Source: Accumulibacter sp. (lineage in GTDB: Bacteria; Pseudomonadota; Gammaproteobacteria; Burkholderiales; Rhodocyclaceae). From it: a stretch of DNA of 64,000 nt. Shown piece by piece: positions 41,052-50,671 of this stretch. A program made the position numbers and the translations under genes. The DNA is taken from the NCBI RefSeq assembly GCF_036625195.1, contig NZ_JAZKUG010000001.1, positions 4,340,001 through 4,404,000 on the forward strand, given 5' to 3'. The first letter of the stretch is position 1; each line of letters starts with the position of its first letter. The notes under the pieces were generated by a model. It did no database searches and was not told where the DNA came from. It was given only the letters and a program-made list of their open reading frames with translations.

Positions 41052-41557
41052 ACACGCGGCGCCGGCAGACCCACCTCGCGCTCGCCCTGCTGACCCTCAT
41101 CGTGGCTGGCTGCGACGGAAGTGGCGGCGTCCGGCTGAACATCGGCGACGAGGCACCGGCCTTTGCCGCGCCCACCCTCGACGCCGGCCCGCTCAGCTTC
41201 CCCGGCGAGTTGCGCGGCAAACCGGTGGTCATCCGCTTCTGGGCCGACTGGTGCCGCTTCTGCGCCGACGAGATGCGCGCGATCGATGGCGTCTGGCAGC
41301 GTCATCGGCAACGGGGGCTGGTCGTGCTGGCGATCAACGCCGGCCAGAGCCGGCAGGAGGTCGAGGCCTTCATCCGTCGCATCGGCGTCGGTTATCCCGT
41401 GCTGCTCGACGCCCAGGCTGCGATTTCGCGCCAGTACGGGGTCGTCGGTCTGCCGACGACCTATTTCGTCGCCGGCGATGGCCGCATCCGTGGCAAACTT
41501 CTCGGCGAGGCCGATGCCGCGACCTTCGAGCGTCTGGCGGACGAGCTGCTGCGATGA
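41048..41557 (+). CDS. TlpA-like thioredoxin-fold lipoprotein
   Basis: 169 residues from a TTG overlapping the previous stop. A lipobox (LIVAGC, Cys22) makes it a probable lipoprotein. The thioredoxin domain starts NIGDEAPAFAAPTLD, has the active site WADWCRFC (Cys69-Cys72) and the cis-Pro motif GLPTTYF. TlpA/ResA-like proteins reduce thiols in the periplasm, for example on cytochromes or copper-site proteins. The next gene's ATG overlaps its stop. Confidence 0.88.
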   Translation: MNTRRRQTHLALALLTLIVAGCDGSGGVRLNIGDEAPAFAAPTLDAGPLSFPGELRGKPVVIRFWADWCRFCADEMRAIDGVWQRHRQRGLVVLAINAGQSRQEVEAFIRRIGVGYPVLLDAQAAISRQYGVVGLPTTYFVAGDGRIRGKLLGEADAATFERLADELLR

Positions 41558-41742
41558 GCGAACGGAACGACTGCCACCTGTGCGGCCTCGACTGCGGCAA
41601 GAGGCCGCTGCTGCTGCAGACGGCGGCGGCGGAGCTGCGCTTCTGCTGCGAAGGCTGCAAGGGAATCTTCCTGATGTTGCACGACATCAAGGAAGTGCCG
41701 GGAAATTCGACGCACGCTGGCGGGGACAAGCCGACCGGCTGA
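41554..41742 (+). CDS. Cys-rich mini-protein, P-type-ATPase-associated metal-binding type
   Basis: 62 residues with six clustered cysteines: DCHLCGLDCGK (Cys7, Cys10, Cys14) and LRFCCEGCKGIF (Cys31, Cys32, Cys35). This is the small treble-clef-like metal-binding domain that precedes the transmembrane part of some copper ATPases (CcoI/FixI type), here as a free protein. It would bind Cu or Zn. It lies five kb-scale genes before nothing else of this type; the copper ATPase is three genes downstream. Confidence 0.75.
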   Translation: MSERNDCHLCGLDCGKRPLLLQTAAAELRFCCEGCKGIFLMLHDIKEVPGNSTHAGGDKPTG

Positions 41743-41758
41743 CAGGGAGGAGTGCACG

Positions 41759-42124
41759 ATGATGAACGGAAGCACGATGGAAGCACTGGGACACGTGATG
41801 AACAGGCCGGCGGCACACGCGGCGGCAATCGGCGGCGCCGCCGCGCACGGCGTCGTCGCGGCGCGCACGCTGCTGCTCAACCCGCTGACCCTGCTCGCCG
41901 TCGGCGCCGCCGGCGGCATGGTCGCCGGCTTCCTGCTCTGCCGCTACCGCAAGGAGATCGCGCTGTCGGTCTCGCGGGCGTGCGGCATGGGCAAGGATTT
42001 CGTCCTGCAGCAGAAGGAAAGCCTCGCCGACCTGCTCGAGGAGACCCGTGAACGCGAGGCGGATGCGGCGGTGCCGACTGGCGAAGACGGCGACGCGGAG
42101 GTTCCGCCGCAGGCGGCCAGCTGA
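41759..42124 (+). CDS. Small membrane protein, YtxH-like
   Basis: 121 residues: one transmembrane helix (LNPLTLLAVGAAGGMVAGFL) ending at a Cys (LLCRYRKE), then a helical charged tail (SLADLLEETREREADAAVPT). Such single-span proteins with a glycine-rich helix occur next to metal ATPases. A His/Met-containing N-terminus (MNGSTMEALGHVMNRPAAHA) is notable. Function unknown. Confidence 0.65.
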   Translation: MMNGSTMEALGHVMNRPAAHAAAIGGAAAHGVVAARTLLLNPLTLLAVGAAGGMVAGFLLCRYRKEIALSVSRACGMGKDFVLQQKESLADLLEETREREADAAVPTGEDGDAEVPPQAAS

Positions 42125-42147
42125 ATCCGCCACCAGCAGAGGCAGCC

Positions 42148-42819
42148 ATGGTGATTCCGTCTACCGACCCTGCCGACGACTGGTCGCGGCGGATTTTCGT
42201 TCGCTACCGCGCAGCCGGCCACCTGCGGCTGGAACTGCCGGCGGCGATCTGTTCGCCCGCCAGCGCACACTGCATCGAAACGGCCCTGCGTCGGCAGGAA
42301 GGGGTCTATCGCGTCGGACTGCACGCCGGCGAGCGCAAGTTGTCCGTGTTCTACGATGCGCACGTCTGCGACGCCGGCGCCATCGCCCGCTGCCTGCAGC
42401 AGGTGCTGCCGCGGCTGCCGGCAACCGATGCCCCGCCGCAGGCTGCCGCGGGCGAAACTGCCGCCGACCCGGCGTCAACGGCGGCGGCACGTGGCCGGGC
42501 ACACCGGGTCGGCACGGCCACGCAGTTCGAGGCTGCCGCCCGACGCTCGCTGCGCCGCCTGTTGCGCGGCCTGGACCGCTACCCGCAATTGCAGGGCGTG
42601 CGAAGCCGCGTGCAACCGGTGCTCGAGAGCGCGCTGAGCGAACGGGCGATCGTCAACTTCCTCAACGACCTGCTGGCTTTCCATCTCATCCGCGTACACT
42701 GGGACCTCATCAACCAGCAGTGGCTGCGCGACCCGCTGAAGTTCCGATCCGCGTGGCTGACGATCTTCTACCTGGTGTTCCTGCTCGTTCGCTACCGCAA
42801 GGGCGGCGGCCGGAAATGA
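42148..42819 (+). CDS. HMA-like domain protein with C-terminal membrane helix
   Basis: 223 residues. The first 90 look like a ferredoxin-fold HMA domain (RLELPAAICSPASAHCIETA, RRQEGVYRVGLHAGERKLSV) without the CxxC copper site. A helical middle follows, and a C-terminal helix (AWLTIFYLVFLLVRYRKGGG). Its stop overlaps the copper ATPase start by 4 bp, so it is probably a partner of that pump. I do not know a named family. Confidence 0.65.
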   Translation: MVIPSTDPADDWSRRIFVRYRAAGHLRLELPAAICSPASAHCIETALRRQEGVYRVGLHAGERKLSVFYDAHVCDAGAIARCLQQVLPRLPATDAPPQAAAGETAADPASTAAARGRAHRVGTATQFEAAARRSLRRLLRGLDRYPQLQGVRSRVQPVLESALSERAIVNFLNDLLAFHLIRVHWDLINQQWLRDPLKFRSAWLTIFYLVFLLVRYRKGGGRK

Positions 42820-45260
42820 CTTCCGGCGGCTACCGCAACCTGCACATCGTGCACCGGCTGCGGCGCCGGGTGCGCCTGGTTGCGCCACCGCTGGCACGCG
42901 ACGACGAGCGCTGCTGCATCGTCGAGATCCTGCTGCGCAAGCGGCCCGGAGTTCGCGACGTACGTGCCGTTCCGGCTCTCGGCTCGCTGGCGATCCACTA
43001 CGATCCGCGCCAACTGCCCGAAGCCCGCCTGCTGACCAGCGTCGACGACCTGATCGGCCGCCTCGCCGCCTGCCCGCCGGCGCGACCGCCGGTTGTCCGT
43101 GCCGCTGCCGACGCACCGCTGCAGGAATCCTCACTGGCCATTGAAGGCCTGAGCTGCGCCTCGTGCGCCCTGCTGATCGAACTCTCGCTGCGCCGTGATC
43201 CGCGCGTCCATCTGGCGAACGTCAATTTCGCCGCGCAGACGGCCGTCGTGCGCGGCACGATCGGCCGCGACGAGGTTTTCGCGCTGGTCAACGGGCTCGG
43301 CTACCGGGCACAGGCGATGGATACGGTGGCCCAGCGCCGCCTGCTCGTTGAACGCGAGAAGGCGAGACTCGCGCAGGCAAAGCGGCGCGTCGTCGTCGCC
43401 GCAGCCCTGACCGCGCCGGTGATGGCGCTCGGCATGGCCATGCATCGCTCACCCGCGCTGCGCCTGCTCGAGTTCGCCCTGGCAACGCCGGTGCTCTTCG
43501 GCCCTGGCCGCGACATCTTCGGCAAGGCCTGGCAGATGGCGCGGCAGCGGAGCGCCAACATGGACTCGCTGGTCGCGATCGGCGCCGGTTCTGCCTACCT
43601 GTACAGCCTGCCGGGCCTTTTCCTCAGCTCGCACCATGTCTATTTCGAGGCCGCCGCCGGCATCGTCAGCTTCGTCCTCCTCGGCCGCTTCCTTGAGGAA
43701 CGCGCCAAGGGGCAGGCCAGCGAAGCGATCCGCAAGCTGATCGAGCTGCAGGTGACGACCGCCGTCGTCCTGCGCGACGGTCGCGAAGAGGTGGTGCCGA
43801 TCGACTTGGTCGTCGTCGGCGACCTGCTGCGCGTGCGCCCCGGCGAGCGCATTCCGGCTGATGGCGTCGTCGTCGCCGGCAGCTCGGAAGTCGACGAGGC
43901 GCTGCTCAGTGGCGAGTCGCTGCCGGTCGGCAAGGGCTGCGGCGATCCGGTCCATGCCGGCTGCGTCAACGGCAACGGCAGTTTCACGCTGCGTGCGACC
44001 GCGGTCGGTGCCGACACCGTGCTCGCCGGCATCGTCCGCCTGGTCGACCAGGCACAGGGCAGCAAGCTGCCGGTGCAGAAACTGGCCGACCGCATCGCGC
44101 AACGCTTCGTTCCTGCCGTCGCCGGCGTCGCCGGGCTGACCCTTGGCGGCTGGCTGCTCGCCGGCAGTCCGCCGGCGACGGCGCTGGCGCACGCCATCGC
44201 CGTCCTGCTCATCGCCTGCCCGTGTGCGCTCGGTCTGGCGACGCCAACGGCGATCATGGTCGGTACCGGCCAAGCCGCGCGGCGCGGCATCTACATCCGC
44301 AATGGCGAGGCGCTGGAGAGCGCTGCCGGGCTGAACACGCTGGTCTTCGACAAGACCGGGACGATCACCGAAGGCCGACCGGCGGTCACCGACTTCTTCC
44401 CGGCCGCGAACGCCGACCGGGTCAGGCTGCTGGCGCTCATGGCAGCTGCCGAGGCCGGCTCCGAGCACTTCCTCGGCCGGGCGATTGTCGCCTGGTGCGC
44501 GACCCAGGCGATCGTTCCAGCAGCATGCAGCGAATTCACGGCGATCCCCGGGCGCGGCGTGCGCGCCGTCTGCGACCACCGGACGATGCTGATCGGCAAC
44601 TCGGCGCTGCTCGCCGAGGCCGGCATCGACTGTGCTGCCAGCGAGGCGCAGGCGGCGGCGCTCGCCGACCAGGGCCGGACACCGGTCTTCGTCGCCGTCG
44701 ACGGCCATGCGCTCGCGCTGCTGGCGATCGCCGACCAGCCGCGCGCCGGCGCGCGCGAGGCGATCGAACGACTGCATCGCCTCGGCATCGAGACGGTGAT
44801 GGCCACTGGCGACGTCGCCGCCGTCGCCCGCCAGATCGCGCGCCAGGTGGGGATCGGGCGCGTCGTCGCGCGCGCCACGCCGGCCGACAAGCTGGCCCTG
44901 ATCCGCGACCTGCAGCGCCAGGGGAGGCGCGTCGGCATGATCGGCGACGGCATCAACGACGCGCCGGCGCTGACCGCCGCCGACGTCGGGCTGGCCATCG
45001 GCAGCGCGGCCGACATCGCCCTCGAGGCGGCCGACATCACCCTCGTCGGTGGCGACATCGGCCGCGTCACGGCGACGATCGAGCTGTCCCGGCAGACGAT
45101 GCGAATCATCCGCCAGAATCTGTTCTGGGCCCTCGGCTACAACGTCGTGGCGATTCCGGTCGCCGCCGCCGGCCGCCTCAGCCCGATGATCGCCTCGGCG
45201 GCGATGGCGCTGTCGTCGGTTTCCGTCGTCAGCAACTCGCTGCGCCTGCAAAAGAACTGA
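42816..45260 (+). CDS. Copper-translocating P1B-type ATPase (CopA/CtpA-like)
   Basis: 814 residues. A degenerate HMA-like domain (1-85) without CxxC, then a canonical HMA with CASC (Cys114-Cys117). Transmembrane CPC at 468-470 in IACPCALGLATP, SGES at 365, phosphorylation site DKTGT at 512 and GDGINDAPAL. Helix motifs GYN and ALSS fit Cu(I) P1B-1 pumps. One oddity: the nucleotide-binding HP motif reads SEHFLG, with Phe for Pro. In this setting it may export Cu(I) to the periplasm for metalation rather than for detoxification. Confidence 0.9.
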   Translation: MTSGGYRNLHIVHRLRRRVRLVAPPLARDDERCCIVEILLRKRPGVRDVRAVPALGSLAIHYDPRQLPEARLLTSVDDLIGRLAACPPARPPVVRAAADAPLQESSLAIEGLSCASCALLIELSLRRDPRVHLANVNFAAQTAVVRGTIGRDEVFALVNGLGYRAQAMDTVAQRRLLVEREKARLAQAKRRVVVAAALTAPVMALGMAMHRSPALRLLEFALATPVLFGPGRDIFGKAWQMARQRSANMDSLVAIGAGSAYLYSLPGLFLSSHHVYFEAAAGIVSFVLLGRFLEERAKGQASEAIRKLIELQVTTAVVLRDGREEVVPIDLVVVGDLLRVRPGERIPADGVVVAGSSEVDEALLSGESLPVGKGCGDPVHAGCVNGNGSFTLRATAVGADTVLAGIVRLVDQAQGSKLPVQKLADRIAQRFVPAVAGVAGLTLGGWLLAGSPPATALAHAIAVLLIACPCALGLATPTAIMVGTGQAARRGIYIRNGEALESAAGLNTLVFDKTGTITEGRPAVTDFFPAANADRVRLLALMAAAEAGSEHFLGRAIVAWCATQAIVPAACSEFTAIPGRGVRAVCDHRTMLIGNSALLAEAGIDCAASEAQAAALADQGRTPVFVAVDGHALALLAIADQPRAGAREAIERLHRLGIETVMATGDVAAVARQIARQVGIGRVVARATPADKLALIRDLQRQGRRVGMIGDGINDAPALTAADVGLAIGSAADIALEAADITLVGGDIGRVTATIELSRQTMRIIRQNLFWALGYNVVAIPVAAAGRLSPMIASAAMALSSVSVVSNSLRLQKN

Positions 45261-45262
45261 GC

Positions 45263-45964
45263 TTGGACCACACGCAGCATCAGGCACTGGCCGAGTTCTC
45301 CTACTGGCTCGCCTTCATGACCGGCATCCTCGGCAGCGGTCACTGCCTCGGCATGTGCGGCGGGCTCGTCTCCGGCTTCTTCATCAAGCTCGGCGCGCGC
45401 AGCTTCGCGCCCTATCTCGCTTACCACCTGACGCGCGTCGGCGTCTATGCGTTGATCGGCCTGCTGGCGGCGGCGCTCGGCACGGTCCTCGTGCAGACCG
45501 GCGCCTTCGGCAAGCTGCAGGGACTGTTGCAGATCGTCGCCGGCTGCATCGTCATCCTGCTCGGCCTCGACCTGCTCGGCGTTTCACCATGGCGCAACAC
45601 GCTCGCCTTCGCCCCGGTCGACTGGCTGCGCCGCCAGTTCGTCAGTGCCAGCGCGCGCGGCGTGCTGCCGGGAGCGATGATCGGCGGTGCGATCAACGGT
45701 CTCATGCCGTGCTCGATGACGATGGCAATGGCAATCAAGGCCACCACCGCACCCTCGGTCGTCGAAGGCGGTCTGTTGCTGCTCGCCTTCGGCGCAGGCA
45801 CGCTGCCGTCGATGCTCTCGGCGAGTTTCCTCTTCGGCAGGCTCGGCGTGCGCACGCGCGGCTGGCTGTTGCGCGGCGCCGCGCTGTTCGTCATCGTCCT
45901 CGGTCTGACGACCGTCTGGCAGGGCATCCGCTATTACGTCGTGATGCAGCGACTGGCCGGCTGA
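45263..45964 (+). CDS. SafE/UreH-like (TauE superfamily) membrane protein
   Basis: 233 residues from TTG 45263. About six transmembrane helices. GHCLGMCGGLVSGF near the start is the HCxGMCGG motif of the UreH/CcoH-associated family, and GGAINGLMPCSMTMAMAIKA is its second half. Relatives next to CcoI-type ATPases are tied to copper insertion into oxidases. It follows the copper ATPase by 2 bp, so a shared role in copper delivery is likely. Confidence 0.85.
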   Translation: MDHTQHQALAEFSYWLAFMTGILGSGHCLGMCGGLVSGFFIKLGARSFAPYLAYHLTRVGVYALIGLLAAALGTVLVQTGAFGKLQGLLQIVAGCIVILLGLDLLGVSPWRNTLAFAPVDWLRRQFVSASARGVLPGAMIGGAINGLMPCSMTMAMAIKATTAPSVVEGGLLLLAFGAGTLPSMLSASFLFGRLGVRTRGWLLRGAALFVIVLGLTTVWQGIRYYVVMQRLAG

Positions 45965-46240
45965 TCCCGATTGCGTCCTGGCCGGCGTCGGTGTCGCGGA
46001 CGCTGCCGAAGACACGCGCCGCGGACCCACGGCAAGCTCACGGCAACCGCCCGCGGGCGACGCGACTCGCCAGCGCGGACGGCACCGGGGTGCTGCAGCA
46101 GGCGAAGCTCCGCCGGCAGCGCCAGAGCGCCCGCGCCGCCGGGCCGCTGCGACGATTTGCCGCAGTTCGCCACGCGGCAAAGGCCCTACCATGCGCCTTG
46201 ACGCCACCCCGCACTGCTCCCCCCATCGCCGGACAGGAAA

Positions 46241-46849
46241 ATGATCGTGAAACGCCGTGATCTGCTGAAACTCTCGCTGGCCGCGAGCGGCCTGCTCGCC
46301 ACCGGCGCCGAGGCGCAACCCGCCTGTGCCACCGACGGCACCCCGGCGCAATTCATCCCGAAGAAGGTGGCCGATCCCCGACCGGCCGACAGCGACCTCG
46401 AGAAATTCCCCAAATGCCCGTATTGCGGCATGGATCGTCGCCAGTTCCATCATTCGCGCATGCTGCTGCAGTACAGCGACGATCTGCCCGACGGCGTCTG
46501 CTCACTGCATTGCGCGGCAATCAGCCTGGCGGTGAATGTCGACCGCGAACCGAAGACCATCTGGGTCGCCGACAACGCGTCAAGCGCCGAGGCCAAGCCT
46601 CTGCTCGTCGTCGATCAGGCCACCTTTCTGGTCGGCAGCCGCATCCGGGCGGTGATGAGCAGGCGCAGCAAGGTGGCATACGGCAGCGAAGCGGCTGCGC
46701 GGGCGGCGATGGCGGAAAACGGCGGCGAACTCGCAAACTTCGACCAGGCGCTGCTCGCCGCCTACACCGACATGTCGCAGGATGTCGCGATGATCCGCAG
46801 GAGCCGTGAGGAGCGGCGACAGCGGGCGGCTGGCCGACCGCACGGCTGA
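46241..46849 (+). CDS. NosL family protein with twin-arginine-like leader
   Basis: 202 residues. The N-terminus KRRDLLKLSLAASGLLA looks like a Tat signal. CPYCGM at 59-64 matches the metal motif of NosL (CxxCGM), which delivers Cu(I) to nitrous oxide reductase. Downstream ILLQYSDDLPDGVCSLHCAA-like sequence (LQYSDDLPDGVCSLHCAAIS) adds two more Cys and a His. NosL is normally a lipoprotein; the Tat-like leader is different. No nosZ, nosD, nosF or nosY is in the window. Confidence 0.82.
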   Translation: MIVKRRDLLKLSLAASGLLATGAEAQPACATDGTPAQFIPKKVADPRPADSDLEKFPKCPYCGMDRRQFHHSRMLLQYSDDLPDGVCSLHCAAISLAVNVDREPKTIWVADNASSAEAKPLLVVDQATFLVGSRIRAVMSRRSKVAYGSEAAARAAMAENGGELANFDQALLAAYTDMSQDVAMIRRSREERRQRAAGRPHG

Positions 46850-46860
46850 ACGCTGCCGCG

Positions 46861-47355
46861 ATGTCGTCGCGACCGGCGCGCTGGCTGGTTGCCGGGGCAC
46901 TCTGGCTGGCCGCCGGCCTCGCGCTGGCGAGCGCGTTGCCACCGAAGCCGGGCGAGCGTGACCTCTGCCCGGTCTGCGGCATGCTCGTCTCGCGCTACCC
47001 GAACTGGATCGCGGTGGTCGCCTACCGTGATGGCCAGGCACACTTCTTCGATGGCGCCAAAGACCTCTTCAAGTACCTCGGCAACCTGACGCGCCACGCG
47101 CCTGGCCGCAGCACCGGCGACATCGCCAGCATCTGGGTCACCGAGTACTACGGACTGACCCGCATCGACGCCCGCCGCGCCTTCTACGTCACCGGTTCCG
47201 ACGTAACCGGGCCGATGGGGCACGAGTTCGTTCCCTTCGCGACACGCGCCGATGCGGAAGAGTTTCTCAAGGAACACCGCGGCCGCCGCATTGTTGCCTT
47301 CCGCGAGGCGACCGCAGAACTGGCGGCACGCGTCGACAAGGGGCTCTTCGACTGA
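46861..47355 (+). CDS. Second NosL family protein
   Basis: 164 residues: signal peptide (about 1-25), then RDLCPVCGMLVSRYPNWIAV with CPVCGM at 36-41, and DGAKDLFKYLGNLT. The C-terminal GHEFVPFATRADAEEFLKEH is the typical NosL end. It starts 11 bp after the first NosL gene but is only distantly similar to it. Likely Cu(I) carrier. Last gene of the plus-strand block; the cytochrome c and nirS genes face it. Confidence 0.85.
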   Translation: MSSRPARWLVAGALWLAAGLALASALPPKPGERDLCPVCGMLVSRYPNWIAVVAYRDGQAHFFDGAKDLFKYLGNLTRHAPGRSTGDIASIWVTEYYGLTRIDARRAFYVTGSDVTGPMGHEFVPFATRADAEEFLKEHRGRRIVAFREATAELAARVDKGLFD

Positions 47356-47395
47356 CCGGTCGAGCCAGCAACGGACGAAAAACCAGCTCGTCGGC

Positions 47396-47722
47396 TCAGG
47401 GCAGCGTCAGGATCCAGCGCACGAGAACGCGGATGTTGTCGATGCCGGCACGCTTGTTGGCCGACATGTAGTCATTCCCCCAGACGCCACCGCCGCCTTC
47501 GTACACCTTCTTGACCAGGATTTCCTCGACTTCCGGCTGGCCGCGGTAGCGCTTGGCGACGTCGCGCCAAGCAGGGCCGCGCAGCGTCTCATCGACATCG
47601 TGGCAGGTCAGGCAGCGGCTCTGGTCAGCCAGTTCGAGCATCGCCGGATCGACCGGCGGCGGCGCTGCCAGCGTGATCGACGGCAACAGCGCGAAACAGA
47701 GAGTCAGGGCCTTCGCTTTCAT
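47396..47722 (-). CDS. Cytochrome c551-like electron donor (NirM type)
   Basis: 108 residues. Signal peptide (about 1-19), heme motif CLTCH (Cys37-His41), and an axial Met in NDYMSANKRAG. Length and motifs fit class I cytochrome c551/c552, the usual donor to cd1 nitrite reductase. It lies 104 bp after nirS on the same strand, separated by a strong terminator-like hairpin, which would make its expression lower or partly independent. Confidence 0.88.
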   Translation of the reverse strand: MKAKALTLCFALLPSITLAAPPPVDPAMLELADQSRCLTCHDVDETLRGPAWRDVAKRYRGQPEVEEILVKKVYEGGGGVWGNDYMSANKRAGIDNIRVLVRWILTLP

Positions 47723-47777
47723 TGCTTCTCCTATGGCCGACGGCCAGGTACTGTCTCGTCCGCCGCGGCGTACGACG

Positions 47778-47801
47778 AAAACGGGGGGCCGCAGCCCCCC
47801 G
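47778..47801 (-). terminator. Hairpin between nirS and the cytochrome gene
   Basis: AACGGGGGG (47778-47786) pairs perfectly with CCCCCCGTT (47793-47801) over 6 nt. On the minus strand it is followed by TTCG after GTT, giving a run GTTTTCG. It could end or attenuate the nirS transcript before the cytochrome gene, or protect the nirS mRNA 3' end. Confidence 0.75.
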
Positions 47802-47826
47802 TTCGCTTCGACTGCGGTCTCTGCGA

Positions 47827-49551
<1,725 letters not shown>

Positions 49552-49587
49552 TCAGACCCGTGTCAGACTCCGCGCAGGATGACATGC

Positions 49588-49596
49588 CACCCCTGC
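49588..49596. repeat. Left 9-bp target duplication
   Basis: CACCCCTGC directly before the element. The same 9 bp follow the element at 52426-52434. Confidence 0.9.
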
Positions 49597-49615
49597 CAGC
49601 CCTGAAGCATGACCC
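49597..49615. repeat. Left terminal inverted repeat
   Basis: CAGCCCTGAAGCATGACCC, the exact reverse complement of 52407-52425. Confidence 0.95.
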
Positions 49616-49750
49616 GCGCAGCCCAGTCGTAGCAAGGCTTGACGGCCACCGCAAAAAAAGGCTTTCGCAAAGGAGGGCTAGACAATTTTCGAGGCCTTTG
49701 GCAGAATAGGCTGAGGTTAGCGGATCTGCGTTTCTGGTGAAGGTTGTGCG

Positions 49751-50671
49751 ATGGATGCGATGACGCCGAGCAGTTGGGTGCACTGCGGCCGGGAGTTCAG
49801 TGCGCGAGAGGTTGCCGACATCTGCGCGACGGTGGCGTGGCTGCCCGGGTTGGCGCGCCATGAACTGGCGGCGACGCTGTGCGAGCATCTGGGCTGGGTG
49901 ACGCTGACGGGGACGGCGAAGACGGGCGCCTGCCTGGAGTTCCTGCAGCGCTTGCAGGCGGCCGGCCTGCTCGTCCTGCCCGCACAGCGGGCCGCGCGGG
50001 TATCCCGTTCGACGCCACGCTGCCCGGCGCAGCCCCGGGCCGTTGCCGAGCCGATGGTCGAGCCGACTCCGGTGGAGGTTTCGCTGTCGGCCCTGGCCCC
50101 GGTCCGCCTGGAAGTGATCCACGACACCGCCTTGGCGAAGCAATGGGATGATCTGATGGCGCGCTGGCACCCGCTCGGTTTCCAGGGTGCCTTCGGCTAC
50201 CGGTTGCGTTACTTCATCACGGCGGGCGAGCTGCGGCTCGGTTGTGTCCTGTTGTCCGGTGCCGCCCGGGCAGTGGCCGTGCGCGACGACTGGATCGGCT
50301 GGACCGCTCAGACCCGGCGCCACAACCTGCCACGGGTACTCAACAACAGTCGCTTCCTGATCTTCCCGCACGTTCGCGTACCGCATCTGGCCAGCCAGGT
50401 GCTCGGCCAACTCGCGCGTCGTGCGCGCAGCGACTGGCTCGAACATTGGGGCTTCGAGCCCCTGCTGCTGGAAAGCTTCGTCGACCCGCGACAGCATACC
50501 GGCACCTGCTACCGGGCTGCCGGTTGGCAATTGCTCGGAGAGACCAGCGGACGCGGGCTGGCCCGCCCTGGGCGGACCTATCACAGCACGCCTCGGCAAG
50601 TATGGGTCAAGCCGCTCGGCAGCGACGGTCGGGACCGGCTGTGCGCCGTGACCGAGCCCACCCGGCGATGA
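49751..50671 (+). CDS. DUF4338 (DruA-like) protein of the insertion sequence
   Basis: 306 residues. A short N-terminal helical domain (about 5-85, SAREVADICATVAWLPGLAR), a linker, then the DUF4338 domain (120-285): HPLGFQGAFGYRLRYFITAG, IGWTAQTRRHNLPRVLNNSR, FLIFPHVRVPHLASQVLG, LLLESFVDPRQHTGTCYRAA and GWQLLGETSGRG. DUF4338 is the domain of DruA in Druantia anti-phage systems, and many members live beside transposases. Here it is inside the element and its stop overlaps the transposase ATG. Its job in transposition is unknown. Confidence 0.85.
   Translation: MDAMTPSSWVHCGREFSAREVADICATVAWLPGLARHELAATLCEHLGWVTLTGTAKTGACLEFLQRLQAAGLLVLPAQRAARVSRSTPRCPAQPRAVAEPMVEPTPVEVSLSALAPVRLEVIHDTALAKQWDDLMARWHPLGFQGAFGYRLRYFITAGELRLGCVLLSGAARAVAVRDDWIGWTAQTRRHNLPRVLNNSRFLIFPHVRVPHLASQVLGQLARRARSDWLEHWGFEPLLLESFVDPRQHTGTCYRAAGWQLLGETSGRGLARPGRTYHSTPRQVWVKPLGSDGRDRLCAVTEPTRR

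Noticed and set aside
49751..50671. A Druantia anti-phage system, because of the DruA-like domain.
   Set aside because: No druE-type helicase or other dru genes; the gene is enclosed in an insertion sequence with a transposase.
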